Below, in pieces: positions 9,114 through 17,488 of a stretch of DNA of 64,000 bases. The position numbers were made by a program, and so were the translations under genes. The stretch is from Candidatus Thalassarchaeaceae archaeon. Lineage in GTDB: Archaea > Thermoplasmatota > Poseidoniia > Poseidoniales > Thalassarchaeaceae. The first letter of the stretch is position 1, and each line of letters opens with the position of its first letter. The stretch is taken from contig CALSZZ010000003.1 of NCBI GenBank assembly GCA_943841885.1, positions 103,552 to 167,551 on the forward strand, in the 5' to 3' direction. The notes beneath the pieces were generated by a model that worked only from the letters and a program-made list of their open reading frames with translations, was not told the DNA's origin and did no database searches.

Positions 9114-10316
9114 GTGAATGCATTGACCCTACCATCAATAGAAAATACTGGTTGGAGAGATAGGTTAAAACATATGGAAATACCCATTTCAATAAAAAAT
9201 GATAAATTTCTTTTGTTCTGTCTTAATAAAATAATTTCTGGCGAAAGAATAAATCTATCAGAAGGTCTTAAATTATACAATACTCAAAGTCTACCTGCTT
9301 TATGCGCACTAGCAAATCTAATAAAAAAATCGAGATTTAGTAATAATATATTTTTTAATGAAAATTTACACGTAAATACTACCAATAAATGTGTTTTAGC
9401 ATGTAGATTTTGTGCATTTAGAAAAGGCCCAAGGCATTCTGATGCATATGAATTATCAATCGAAGAATTCATCCATAGAATAAAGCCATATTCTAATACC
9501 ATAGATGAGATACATTCCGTCGGAGGACTACATCCTCAGTGGACAGTAGATCATTATTCTGAACTCTATGCCAAAATAAAAGAAGTATTTCCTCATATTC
9601 ATGTTAAGTCATTAACTGCTGTAGAGATTAAACATATATCCTCTCGTTCAGGAATTAGCGTACTTGAAACTCTTAAAATTTTAAAAAATTCAGGTTTAAA
9701 TTCTATACCCGGGGGAGGTGCAGAAATACTTGTGGATTCTGTTAGAGATAGAATTTGCAGAGGAAAAGAGAACACATCTGAGTATTTAGAAATTCACGGT
9801 CTTGCCCACTCTTTAGGTATTCCTTCAAATTGTACAATGTTATTCGGCACTGTTGAAACAGTAGAAGAACGATTAATTCATTTAGATAAATTAAGAATCC
9901 AACAAGATAAATCTTCAGGTTTCCAATGTTTTGTACCTTATCCATTTCTTCCTGATAAAACTAGACTTCCGGAAGCCCAACTAGCAACTACATGCGAGAT
10001 CGTACGCATCATTGCTGTATCTAGATTAATGTTGGATAATATACCACACATCAAAGCTTACAGGATGAACATAGGTGATCATGTAACCTCCCTATGTATC
10101 AATTCTGGAGCAGACGATATTGATGGAACTGTTGGTCATGAAGAAATAATGCATGAAGCAGGAAGTAAAACTAGATTAGATTATGATAAAAAACAATTAT
10201 CAAAAATAATTATATCATCAGGACAGAAACCTGTTAAGAGAAATTCAATATATAGCAAGTTCGAAGAATATACTGAAATAAACAATAAATCTATTAAAAT
10301 ACCCATTAGTTATTAG
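9114..10316 (+). CDS. mqnE: Aminofutalosine synthase (radical SAM, MqnE type)
   Basis: Radical SAM enzyme that joins the chorismate-derived enolpyruvyl benzoate to an adenosine radical, giving aminofutalosine for menaquinone. In 400 residues the iron-sulfur motif is CVLACRFC (CxxxCxxC) near residues 93-100, followed by SVGGLHPQ near residue 135 and PGGGAEIL near residue 198. GTVETVEERLIHL near residue 242 and the C-terminal MNIGDHVTSLCINSGADDIDGT region also fit MqnE. MqnC shares much of the fold, so it is the alternative, but immediate linkage to mqnA favours MqnE. The GTG start at 9114 follows GGAG directly, and a start a few codons further on cannot be excluded. Confidence 0.85.
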   Translation: MNALTLPSIENTGWRDRLKHMEIPISIKNDKFLLFCLNKIISGERINLSEGLKLYNTQSLPALCALANLIKKSRFSNNIFFNENLHVNTTNKCVLACRFCAFRKGPRHSDAYELSIEEFIHRIKPYSNTIDEIHSVGGLHPQWTVDHYSELYAKIKEVFPHIHVKSLTAVEIKHISSRSGISVLETLKILKNSGLNSIPGGGAEILVDSVRDRICRGKENTSEYLEIHGLAHSLGIPSNCTMLFGTVETVEERLIHLDKLRIQQDKSSGFQCFVPYPFLPDKTRLPEAQLATTCEIVRIIAVSRLMLDNIPHIKAYRMNIGDHVTSLCINSGADDIDGTVGHEEIMHEAGSKTRLDYDKKQLSKIIISSGQKPVKRNSIYSKFEEYTEINNKSIKIPISY

Positions 10317-10328
10317 GAAAGAGATAAA

Positions 10329-11126
10329 ATGTCATGGCAAAATGTCTTAGGTAGAGTAGCCTTCTCAAATTGTGATCCTATATTTACTAATCTAGATAAA
10401 AAGTGGAAGGTATTACCGGCCCCTCCATCTTGGCTTACTGGACACTTATTGAGACAAGATTGTTTATGTGCTCCTATACCTACTGCAGATTATGCAAAAT
10501 ATTCTGATAAATTACTTCTCCTACCGAACTTGGCAATTGTAAGTAAAGGAGAGGTAGGTTCAGTTCTATTGTTTGGTTCAAGACCTATTGAAGATATGAG
10601 AGATATTGCATTACCATCAGATTCTTCTACATCAGTCGCATTACTTAGATGGATTTTATCTAAAAGAAGCTTAGATCCTAAATACTTAGATTTAGGCCCA
10701 GATATAAATATGATGCTTTCCAAATGCGATGGAGCATTATTAATAGGAGATAGAGCATTAGTAGCCGCCCGAGAAAATCCAGAATTAATTCGTCTTGATT
10801 TAGGTGCTGAGTGGACTAAAATTACAAATTTACCAATGGTTTTTGGAGTTTTCGCAGCAAGACAAGATTCTCCGGTTGAAATTTTAAAAGCCGCTCAATA
10901 TGATATGGTTAATCAGTATACTAAATTTAAATCAGATCAGAAAATTAGGGATGATGTCATATCTCAATCCTCAATTAAGTTAGGTTTCGGAGGCGAAAGA
11001 ATAACGGAATATTTTGTTGATGAAGTGAGTAACTTACTAGATAATGATGGTGTAAAGGGTTTAGAATTATTTTTATCCGAAGTATGTGGTATTCAAGAAA
11101 GCCCAACGTGGCTCAATTTAGATTAG
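10329..11126 (+). CDS. mqnA: Chorismate dehydratase (MqnA family)
   Basis: Dehydrates chorismate to 3-[(1-carboxyvinyl)oxy]benzoate, the first step of the futalosine route to menaquinone. The 265-residue protein has the periplasmic-binding-protein-like fold of MqnA. GRVAFSNCDPIF sits at the N-terminus, CAPIPTADYA near residue 46 and LPSDSSTSVALLRW near residue 95, the expected ligand-contact segments. It starts 13 bases after mqnE, with GGAAAGAG ahead of the ATG, so the two are cotranscribed and their reactions are consecutive. The last 14 bases overlap the convergent HEAT-repeat gene. Confidence 0.88.
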   Translation: MSWQNVLGRVAFSNCDPIFTNLDKKWKVLPAPPSWLTGHLLRQDCLCAPIPTADYAKYSDKLLLLPNLAIVSKGEVGSVLLFGSRPIEDMRDIALPSDSSTSVALLRWILSKRSLDPKYLDLGPDINMMLSKCDGALLIGDRALVAARENPELIRLDLGAEWTKITNLPMVFGVFAARQDSPVEILKAAQYDMVNQYTKFKSDQKIRDDVISQSSIKLGFGGERITEYFVDEVSNLLDNDGVKGLELFLSEVCGIQESPTWLNLD

Positions 11127-11601
11127 ATGAGTAATCCAATCTATTACTTGCTACCCATTCTAACAAGTCTAATGCTACTTCACATGATTCTGAAATAACT
11201 GGTTCCGGATCGCTAACAAATTCTTTTAGAATAGTTAAAGCCGTTCTATCTCCAATTGCACCCAATGCTTCAGCAGCTTCATGCCTTACCATTAAATCCT
11301 CATTAACATCCCCTAATCTATCTATTAGAAATGGAACTGCGTGTTTATCTTGCATTTGACCCATAACATATGCTATTTCATGTTTTAATAATGCGGATTT
11401 CGACACAAAGGCTGCTGCCAATGCTTCTACTGATTCTTTCCCGCCAATTCCTCTAAGTGCAAATAAAGCTCTCATCCGTTGAAACATCTTTTCATCTTCA
11501 TTAACTAATATGGACCTTAGATTAGAAATATTTTTTTCATCACTAGGTGGAGCAGGATCTACGGAGTCAAATTCACTAATTTCTGGTTTATCTTTAACCA
11601 T
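11113..11601 (-). CDS. HEAT-repeat protein resembling one half of deoxyhypusine hydroxylase
   Basis: A 162-residue protein of HEAT-type helical repeats after a 25-residue acidic head. Two His-Glu motifs are visible: LLKHEIAYVMGQMQ (His74-Glu75) and MVRHEAAEALGAIG (His107-Glu108). They lie 33 residues apart and are followed by SESCEVALDLLEW (about 137-149). Eukaryotic deoxyhypusine hydroxylase has four such His-Glu pairs holding two irons, two per half of a duplicated roughly 300-residue protein, with the same 33-residue spacing inside each half. This protein therefore matches a single half. Inference: it could dimerise to rebuild the di-iron site and hydroxylate aIF5A deoxyhypusine. The alternative is a generic PBS-lyase HEAT protein. 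Its ATG directly follows the mqnD stop, so the two genes are probably cotranscribed. Confidence 0.72.
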   Translation of the reverse strand: MVKDKPEISEFDSVDPAPPSDEKNISNLRSILVNEDEKMFQRMRALFALRGIGGKESVEALAAAFVSKSALLKHEIAYVMGQMQDKHAVPFLIDRLGDVNEDLMVRHEAAEALGAIGDRTALTILKEFVSDPEPVISESCEVALDLLEWVASNRLDYSSNLN

Positions 11602-12462
11602 TTATTCACCCGACCCCACGAAGGTAATGGCATTAACATCTAAATCCTCTCTCACGAGTCCTATTTTTTTTCCTTGCCTCAAAAATTCACGAATTGCTTC
11701 CCTTCCTTCTTTTCCATAATCTATGGTTCTTTTATTTACGTACATTTCTACGAACGTTTTATTTGTTTGATCATCAATACCTCTTCCCCATTTTTTTGCG
11801 AATTCTAATGATAAATCAGGATTTTGTATTGACCAGACAATACTGTTCTTTACGTCTTCTGTAATTTTTTCACATTCTTCAAGACCAAGATTTTTTCTGA
11901 CTATATTCCCTCCGAGTGGTAATGGCAAACCAGTCTTTTCATTCCACCAAATCCCTAAATCTAGTATTAATTTAACTCCTTCATTTTTCCAAGTTACTTG
12001 ACCTTCATGTATTATCAATCCAACGTCGAATTCTCCTGAAATTACTCGAGGCATAATTTCATCAAACGGAATTACTTCAACATTTACATCTCCCCATGCG
12101 AGTCGTAATGCTAAGTAAGCACTCGTACCCAGTCCAGGTATAGCGATTTTTTTCTTTTTAGCTTCTTCGATTGATAATTTTTTATTGGAAATTAACATAG
12201 GCCCATATCCTTCACCCATCGAAGCACCACAGTTCATGAGATGATATTTATCCGATATGTGGGGGAATGAATGAATACTTACAGCAGAAACCTCATATTT
12301 TCCTTCTTTAGCATGTTGATTAAGTGTTTCTATATCCAATAGTACATGATCGTATTTCCTATTTTCTGTCTTTAGGTTTCCTTTTGTAAGGGCATAGAAC
12401 ATGAATGCATCATCTGGGTCTGGTGAATGCCCAATTCTATATAGGAATTCTTTATCTTGCAT
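11602..12462 (-). CDS. mqnD: 1,4-dihydroxy-6-naphthoate synthase (MqnD family)
   Basis: Converts cyclic dehypoxanthinyl futalosine to 1,4-dihydroxy-6-naphthoate in the futalosine menaquinone route. The 286-residue protein has IGHSPDPDDAFMFYAL at the N-terminus, the characteristic MqnD opening. SAVSIHSFPHI near residue 60 and IPGLGTSAYLALRL near residue 107 form the ligand cleft, and LIIHEGQVTW near residue 149 carries the conserved histidine region. It is transcribed away from mqnE/mqnA, with the HEAT-repeat gene directly downstream. MqnB/MqnC functions are not in the window. Confidence 0.9.
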   Translation of the reverse strand: MQDKEFLYRIGHSPDPDDAFMFYALTKGNLKTENRKYDHVLLDIETLNQHAKEGKYEVSAVSIHSFPHISDKYHLMNCGASMGEGYGPMLISNKKLSIEEAKKKKIAIPGLGTSAYLALRLAWGDVNVEVIPFDEIMPRVISGEFDVGLIIHEGQVTWKNEGVKLILDLGIWWNEKTGLPLPLGGNIVRKNLGLEECEKITEDVKNSIVWSIQNPDLSLEFAKKWGRGIDDQTNKTFVEMYVNKRTIDYGKEGREAIREFLRQGKKIGLVREDLDVNAITFVGSGE

Positions 12463-12552
12463 GACCTTCGCATTTGGTTATAGATTATGAACATGTGTAA
12501 AGTAGTATCAATTTTAAGTAACAATCAATAACAATCACTCATTCGTCAGTAT

Positions 12553-12747
12553 ATGCCAGATACAAAAAAATTGTCAACAGCCACAGGACAATTAGGCCCC
12601 ATATGTGCAATTACTGGAAAACCTCTAACATTCGCCGAGGCAATAGTTATGGATGATAAATTCGTTTCATACGAAGCTTATGTTGAAATCACGGGTGCTG
12701 AATCATCTACAGAAGGAAAAGATATATCAGGACTAAAGCTTGAATAA
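12553..12747 (+). CDS. Small conserved-looking protein, unknown function
   Basis: A 64-residue soluble protein. A central CAITGKPLTFAEAIV segment and an acidic end (GKDISGLKLE) are visible, with one cysteine and no CxxC pair. Its codon usage matches its neighbours, and it lies in good spacing between mqnD (divergent) and priS (same strand, 37 bases on), which supports a real gene. I do not recognise the family, and function cannot be assigned from the sequence. Confidence 0.55.
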   Translation: MPDTKKLSTATGQLGPICAITGKPLTFAEAIVMDDKFVSYEAYVEITGAESSTEGKDISGLKLE

Positions 12748-12784
12748 TTGAAAACTTAATTCCCTTCTATGCCATGGGAGTTGT

Positions 12785-14005
12785 ATGGTAGAAGGGTGGA
12801 GCCGACATGCGCTTCGGTTTTCTGATTATTATTCCTCACTGAATCAAAATACACTTTGGACCCCTCCTAGGCTTAAATCCAGAGAATGGATGTTCATCCC
12901 GTGGGGGTCTCGGCCGCCAGATAGACATAGGGGTTTTTTAGATAAAAAAGAACTTTTAAATTATTTACAGTCTCGTGGCCCACATTCTTGTTTTCATAGT
13001 ACTGCTTATTACAAATACCCTTCTGAAAGAAAAATGCTAGATAAAGAATGGTTAGGTGCTGACTTAATTTTTGATTTAGACGGAGATCATCTCCCTGGAG
13101 TTTCAGACAGAGATTTTCCGACAATGATTAATTTAATACAAGAACAAGCCTGGAATTTATGGGAAGATTTTCTACACCCAGAATTCGGTTTCAAAGAAGA
13201 ATATGTCCAAACCTCTTTTTCTGGCCATAGGGGATTTCATATCCATGTAAGAGATCCAAAATTATTTCATCTAGATTCTAATGCAAGGAGAGAACTAGTA
13301 AATCATATAAGGGGAGAAGGAATTGACGTTAGTACCACGTTATCGGGCTCAAATAGTGGTTGGAAAAATAGAGTTCAAAACGGTATTCAGACTGTTATAG
13401 ATAAATTGAATAAAATTTCTACAGATAAAAATAACAATAATGATTCGATTGAAACTTTTACAAATATCTTAGTTTCAAGGTATAATTTCTCAGATAATAG
13501 AATCAAGAGCTTCACTCCAAGAACAATCAAAAAAAAGATTTTACAACTTGCAGATATGTCAATAGATGATAATCGAATCTCTAGGTTGAACAGAGATAAG
13601 AATTTGCTTGTATTTGGTGATTCTTTAACTCCTTTGTTTTGGGAATTAGTAAAAGGGGACTCTTCTGTAATACTAGGGAATGCTGGGGAAACTGATGAGG
13701 CTGTAACTGTTGACATCAAGAGAGTGATAAGGCACGTTGGTAGTTTACACGGAAAGTCAGGATTAAAAGTTACTGATTTTCCTTTAAAGAGATTAAATCC
13801 AGACGGACAAGTAAAATTTAATCCACTAACTGAAACAATTGTATTTAAAAATAATAAGAAATCTAAATTAAGAATCTTAGCAGATGATGTAAGGGCATCA
13901 TTAAATGGGTGTGAAATTGAAGGGAATATCGGAGATATAGTAGAAGTTAGTGAAGCACTTTCTGTTTTTCTAACTTTGAAAGGTTGGGCAGAAATAGTTA
14001 GCTAA
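12785..14005 (+). CDS. priS: DNA primase small (catalytic) subunit PriS
   Basis: Synthesises RNA/DNA primers for replication together with PriL, which is not in the window. In 406 residues the archaeal/eukaryotic primase signature is clear: LIFDLDGDH near residue 98, with the DxD metal-binding aspartates, and SFSGHRGFHIHV near residue 145, the conserved SGxxGxHxWV-like element. A third acidic region follows in the C-terminal half, and the length is normal. The start MVEGWSRHALRFSDYY places the family's N-terminal helix correctly. Confidence 0.93.
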   Translation: MVEGWSRHALRFSDYYSSLNQNTLWTPPRLKSREWMFIPWGSRPPDRHRGFLDKKELLNYLQSRGPHSCFHSTAYYKYPSERKMLDKEWLGADLIFDLDGDHLPGVSDRDFPTMINLIQEQAWNLWEDFLHPEFGFKEEYVQTSFSGHRGFHIHVRDPKLFHLDSNARRELVNHIRGEGIDVSTTLSGSNSGWKNRVQNGIQTVIDKLNKISTDKNNNNDSIETFTNILVSRYNFSDNRIKSFTPRTIKKKILQLADMSIDDNRISRLNRDKNLLVFGDSLTPLFWELVKGDSSVILGNAGETDEAVTVDIKRVIRHVGSLHGKSGLKVTDFPLKRLNPDGQVKFNPLTETIVFKNNKKSKLRILADDVRASLNGCEIEGNIGDIVEVSEALSVFLTLKGWAEIVS

Positions 14006-14067
14006 TTTTGATGATAAATCAATCATACTCGGAGAACCTTCAATAATGCACATTTGTACACGAGGAC

Positions 14068-15003
14068 ATGGGACCAATGTCTGGAGACGAAGATATTGAA
14101 GAGCAAATGAAGAAATTTACATTTCCACCAATGCCTCCCGGTATTTCTATGCCACCTCCGCCACCGCCCGTATATACAGACAATCTAATAGATGAAACGT
14201 TAGATTCTATCGATCAAAGCCTATTGGATGTAGCAGATGTATTGGGTACTGAAATTATCCAAGAAAAAAATTCAGATTTTAAAAGTATTTGGGCCAAGAG
14301 AAAAGCTACCGATCCATCCATAAGGATTGAGAATAGAGAAAGTATGTATGGCCATATAGATCGACTAGCAAAAGGAGAAGTTGGAACCCTTTTAGATCGT
14401 TTTCAAGATAGGTTTGGTTCAGAATTAGACAAGGAAATTATAGTTTTAAGAAAGAAACAACAACAAGAAATGCGTTCAATTAAACCTACTGTAGAACTTA
14501 TTTCTGTACCTGAAAAAGATGAATCTATGAATTTTACTGAATTCATTGAGTCCATGAATGATTCTAACTTCATAGATAAAGTATCTGAAGTTACAAATAT
14601 CCCATCAGATAAATTGACAAATTTTACTAAATCTGATTTGAAAAAGTTTTTCACTAAAGCTGATAAAAATAATTCAGGTACAGTAGATTTTAACGAATTT
14701 GTTGAAGCTGTTTTAGATTTGGATACTTCAAAAGATGAATTTGTAACATTTTTCAATATCGTGAATAATCTATTAGGTGATGCTCCGGAAGATTTTATTA
14801 GTAAATTTATATCTTCTGAAAATTTTAATTTGTTTGAAGCGGTAGGTAATGAACCAAATTCAGCCACTAGTGAACAAAGAAATGAATTCTTTTTGATGAT
14901 TAATAATGTTTTAGGCGATTTACCAGAAGATACAATTAATATTTTTGTCAACTCCCCTGATTTTGAAATATTTTCCCGAATAGGTGAATTATATGGAGAG
15001 TGA
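14068..15003 (+). CDS. EF-hand protein with proline-rich head, unknown function
   Basis: A 311-residue protein. Residues about 18-35 are rich in Pro and Met. The middle is charged and likely helical. A canonical EF-hand loop occurs at residues 199-210 (DKNNSGTVDFNE), with Asp, Asn, Ser, Asp and Glu at the calcium-ligand positions 1, 3, 5, 9 and 12, flanked by hydrophobic helices. Around it are two similar repeats containing the sequence NNxLGDxPEDxI (near residues 231-242 and 273-284). The protein therefore looks like a calcium-responsive adaptor. No signal peptide is seen, so it is probably cytoplasmic. It ends just before the start of a membrane-protein gene, suggesting cotranscription. Confidence 0.7.
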   Translation: MGPMSGDEDIEEQMKKFTFPPMPPGISMPPPPPPVYTDNLIDETLDSIDQSLLDVADVLGTEIIQEKNSDFKSIWAKRKATDPSIRIENRESMYGHIDRLAKGEVGTLLDRFQDRFGSELDKEIIVLRKKQQQEMRSIKPTVELISVPEKDESMNFTEFIESMNDSNFIDKVSEVTNIPSDKLTNFTKSDLKKFFTKADKNNSGTVDFNEFVEAVLDLDTSKDEFVTFFNIVNNLLGDAPEDFISKFISSENFNLFEAVGNEPNSATSEQRNEFFLMINNVLGDLPEDTINIFVNSPDFEIFSRIGELYGE

Positions 15004-15008
15004 TTAAA

Positions 15009-15803
15009 ATGGGTTTACTTGAAAAAGCAGGCAAAATTCAATCTGAGGAAAATATATTGGATACCTCCAAAACAGTAGTCGCATCTGTCGTTGAGCCTGA
15101 GCCTGTAAAAGCAACAAAAAAAAGTCGCAGGGAGAAAAAGGCTAAAACCCCAAAAAAAACCCGTCCTGTTAAAGAAAGGAAAGCAAAAGTCGCAAAAATA
15201 TTCCCTACAGGTTTCGAAAAAGCATCAAACCTTCAAAAAAGAACTAGGAGATTCGTAGATTTTATTGTGAGTTACGGATGGTCTATACCCATCATTGGGT
15301 TAAGTGCGTGGGGATCAAACTTTAATCCTACGCCATTCTTCTTAATAGGAATAATACTAATTGTTGGTAATTTAATTGTATTACCTTCTCAAACTTCAAG
15401 ATCCATGGGTAATTGGGTTAGTAGAACAAAATATATTAATTCTAGAGGGGAAAATCCTCTGTGGCCATATTTATTCCTAAAAGGTATCACAACAGTATTT
15501 GTATTAGGAGGAGTAATGGCTCTATTGTCAATACCCTCTAATGGAGGATTAGGAGATACTACAACATCTAAAATTTTCACTGTAATTGGCCTATTTATGA
15601 TATTTCCGCCACTTCTCGATTATATCATGTTAAAACTTAGTAAAGATAATGGCTTGGGATTATGGGATAGATTATTTGGTTCCATATGGATGGTAAAGAC
15701 CGGTAAGACCGCAGAGGCCAAAGGATGGCTAAAGAGACTTGAATCATTAGGAGATTTCGCAGAATCACGAGGACTTCTTAAAGAAAGCGAAGACACAGAA
15801 TAA
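15009..15803 (+). CDS. Membrane protein with lysine-rich N-terminal tail
   Basis: About 264 residues. GTG at 15000 overlaps the upstream stop codon, but ATG at 15009, nine bases after GGAG, looks better. Residues about 30-60 are extremely basic (KKSRREKKAK and similar), like a nucleic-acid- or acidic-lipid-binding tail. Four hydrophobic segments follow, roughly 75-95, 100-118, 145-165 and 180-200, then a soluble helical end (AEAKGWLKRLESLGDFAESRG). No family is recognised. Position directly after the EF-hand gene suggests a shared function at the membrane. Confidence 0.65.
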   Translation: MGLLEKAGKIQSEENILDTSKTVVASVVEPEPVKATKKSRREKKAKTPKKTRPVKERKAKVAKIFPTGFEKASNLQKRTRRFVDFIVSYGWSIPIIGLSAWGSNFNPTPFFLIGIILIVGNLIVLPSQTSRSMGNWVSRTKYINSRGENPLWPYLFLKGITTVFVLGGVMALLSIPSNGGLGDTTTSKIFTVIGLFMIFPPLLDYIMLKLSKDNGLGLWDRLFGSIWMVKTGKTAEAKGWLKRLESLGDFAESRGLLKESEDTE

Positions 15804-15838
15804 TCTAAAAAAATCATTTTTTTAAAAACGTATTCTTT

Positions 15839-16066
15839 ATGTTAAAATCTAAAATTAAATATTTTTTTAATAATAAATTTCTTCATGCCTTTCTATTCTT
15901 TTCACTATATCGAGCAATTTATGAAGTAGGGATCTTATTTGTGACATGGATTTTTGCCACACATTCGTTTTTTCCGTCTTGGTCGCCTCTAGCTTTCTTG
16001 TTATTTTCATTATTTTTTTCTAGATTTGTACTCAGAAAATTAAATAATAATAAAATAAATCAATAA
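15839..16066 (+). CDS. Small two-span membrane protein
   Basis: Seventy-five residues with two hydrophobic segments (about 13-38 and 44-61) between basic ends. It lies 13 bases before the AlkB-type hydroxylase gene on the same strand. The C-terminal VLRKLNNNKINQ suggests a cytoplasmic basic tail. It could be a small partner of the membrane hydroxylase, but only the position supports this. Confidence 0.5.
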   Translation: MLKSKIKYFFNNKFLHAFLFFSLYRAIYEVGILFVTWIFATHSFFPSWSPLAFLLFSLFFSRFVLRKLNNNKINQ

Positions 16067-16079
16067 ATCTAAGTTAACT

Positions 16080-17111
16080 ATGAGTCTGGCATCAGTTATG
16101 AATAGGGTATTGAACCTATCTCCTGAACCATGGGCAGTCCATCTGTTGGGATTGATTAGCCCAATTATCGTAATTACTGGTAACATATTAGGCGGTATTT
16201 ACACTTCAATGGGAGTAATATTCATCTGGGCGATTTGTCCTTTATTGGATATCTTATTGGGGAAATCTTCACAACCCCGACCTCCAAGAGAATCTGGTTT
16301 ACCTTTCGAAATTTTATTATGGACGCATGGTTTACTCCATTTAGTAATATTAGGTACTTTTTTCTATTTTATTAATCAACAAAATGAAATTAATTTATGG
16401 CTTATAACTGCTTCTTTGTCTACTGGTTTAGTTTCTGGCGCATCCGCCATTGTAACTGCGCATGAGTTAGGCCATAAGAAACCCAAAAGTATGGGGTGGT
16501 ATTTAGCTAGATTTTTACTTTTCAGTGTACATTATACTCATTTCACTACAGAACATAATTATAATCATCATAAGTGGGTTGCCACGAAAAATGATTCAGC
16601 TAGTGCTAAAGTAGAAGAGGGAGTATGGTCATTTTGGATTAGGACTATTCCCGGACAATTTATATCATCGGTAAATATTCACAATTCAAAGGGAAGGACT
16701 GGATTTCGTAATCCATCATTTCAAGGTTTGATATTACAAATAATGGTAGTATTTTTGTTATTATTTTTCCCAAATGGTTTTCAAATTATAATTGGATGGT
16801 TTATTGCATCAATTATAGCTATATTGACCCTCGAATATGTAAATTATATTAGACACTGGGGGTTAAGACGAGAAGTTAGCGAACGTCAAACCCATCTTCA
16901 TTCTTGGAATACTGAATCACGTTGGTCACGATGGTCCTTACTCGAATTAACACGCCATTCTGATCACCATCTGAAGGCTAGTACGCCTTTTTGGAAATTG
17001 TTACCACATCCAGATGCACCCGAATTACCATCTGGATATTATGCTTGTTGGTGGCCTTGTTTGATACCTCCTTTATGGAAAAAATGGGTTTCACCAAGAT
17101 TACCATCATAG
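16080..17111 (+). CDS. AlkB-type membrane di-iron hydroxylase (alkane/fatty-chain monooxygenase family)
   Basis: Integral membrane non-haem di-iron enzyme, 343 residues. The family's histidine clusters are all present: HELGH at residues 128-132, EHNYNHH at 158-164 and RHSDHH at 292-297, plus NYIRHWGL (255-262) and HSWN (274-277), which are typical of alkane 1-monooxygenases. Several membrane spans precede the first cluster, and the C-terminal PSGYYACWWPCLIPPLW also fits AlkB. Known members hydroxylate the terminal methyl of medium or long chains using rubredoxin electrons, but no rubredoxin gene is seen nearby. The substrate is unknown. Alkanes, fatty acids or the organism's own lipids are all possible. 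Confidence 0.87.
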   Translation: MSLASVMNRVLNLSPEPWAVHLLGLISPIIVITGNILGGIYTSMGVIFIWAICPLLDILLGKSSQPRPPRESGLPFEILLWTHGLLHLVILGTFFYFINQQNEINLWLITASLSTGLVSGASAIVTAHELGHKKPKSMGWYLARFLLFSVHYTHFTTEHNYNHHKWVATKNDSASAKVEEGVWSFWIRTIPGQFISSVNIHNSKGRTGFRNPSFQGLILQIMVVFLLLFFPNGFQIIIGWFIASIIAILTLEYVNYIRHWGLRREVSERQTHLHSWNTESRWSRWSLLELTRHSDHHLKASTPFWKLLPHPDAPELPSGYYACWWPCLIPPLWKKWVSPRLPS

Positions 17112-17191
17112 ATATAAAATTTCATGTCTACCAATTTTTTAACATTACTTTATGAATTAACATTTACCCGCTATATGTAATAGGGATTCAG

Positions 17192-17431
17192 ATGAATGCT
17201 ACGATGTTAGGAGCTTATATTGGAATGATTATGGTTTTGCTTGCTTTCGTATCCGAATCTAGAGGAATAGTATCAAGTCGTTCCATAACTTATCTACTAT
17301 TGATGTTTGTTGGTGAATCATTACTAACAATTAGAGCTTACTTTACAGGAGAATGGCCATTTGCTGTTCTTGGTGCCATATGGGCAATTTTTGCTGGTTA
17401 TTCTATAATAAAACCTCCTAAGAAATTATAA
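17192..17431 (+). CDS. Small membrane protein, similar in pattern to the CBU_0592 family
   Basis: Seventy-nine residues with three hydrophobic stretches (about 3-22, 31-47 and 55-72) and a basic tail. The pattern of a polar turn with SSRSITY and a final AVLGAIWAIFAGYSII segment recalls small CBU_0592-like membrane proteins. This is a pattern match only. It lies 80 bases after the hydroxylase gene and before another small membrane protein. Confidence 0.5.
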   Translation: MNATMLGAYIGMIMVLLAFVSESRGIVSSRSITYLLLMFVGESLLTIRAYFTGEWPFAVLGAIWAIFAGYSIIKPPKKL

Positions 17432-17488
17432 AATAATCCTATTTTTATAAAACAGTCATTAATATATTCAAGTAGTTGGACAGCGGAT

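Noticed and set aside
14403..14951. Minus-strand 182-codon serine-rich frame inside the EF-hand gene
   Set aside because: The serine-rich composition is the antisense of Asp/Glu/Asn codons, and it has no start signal.
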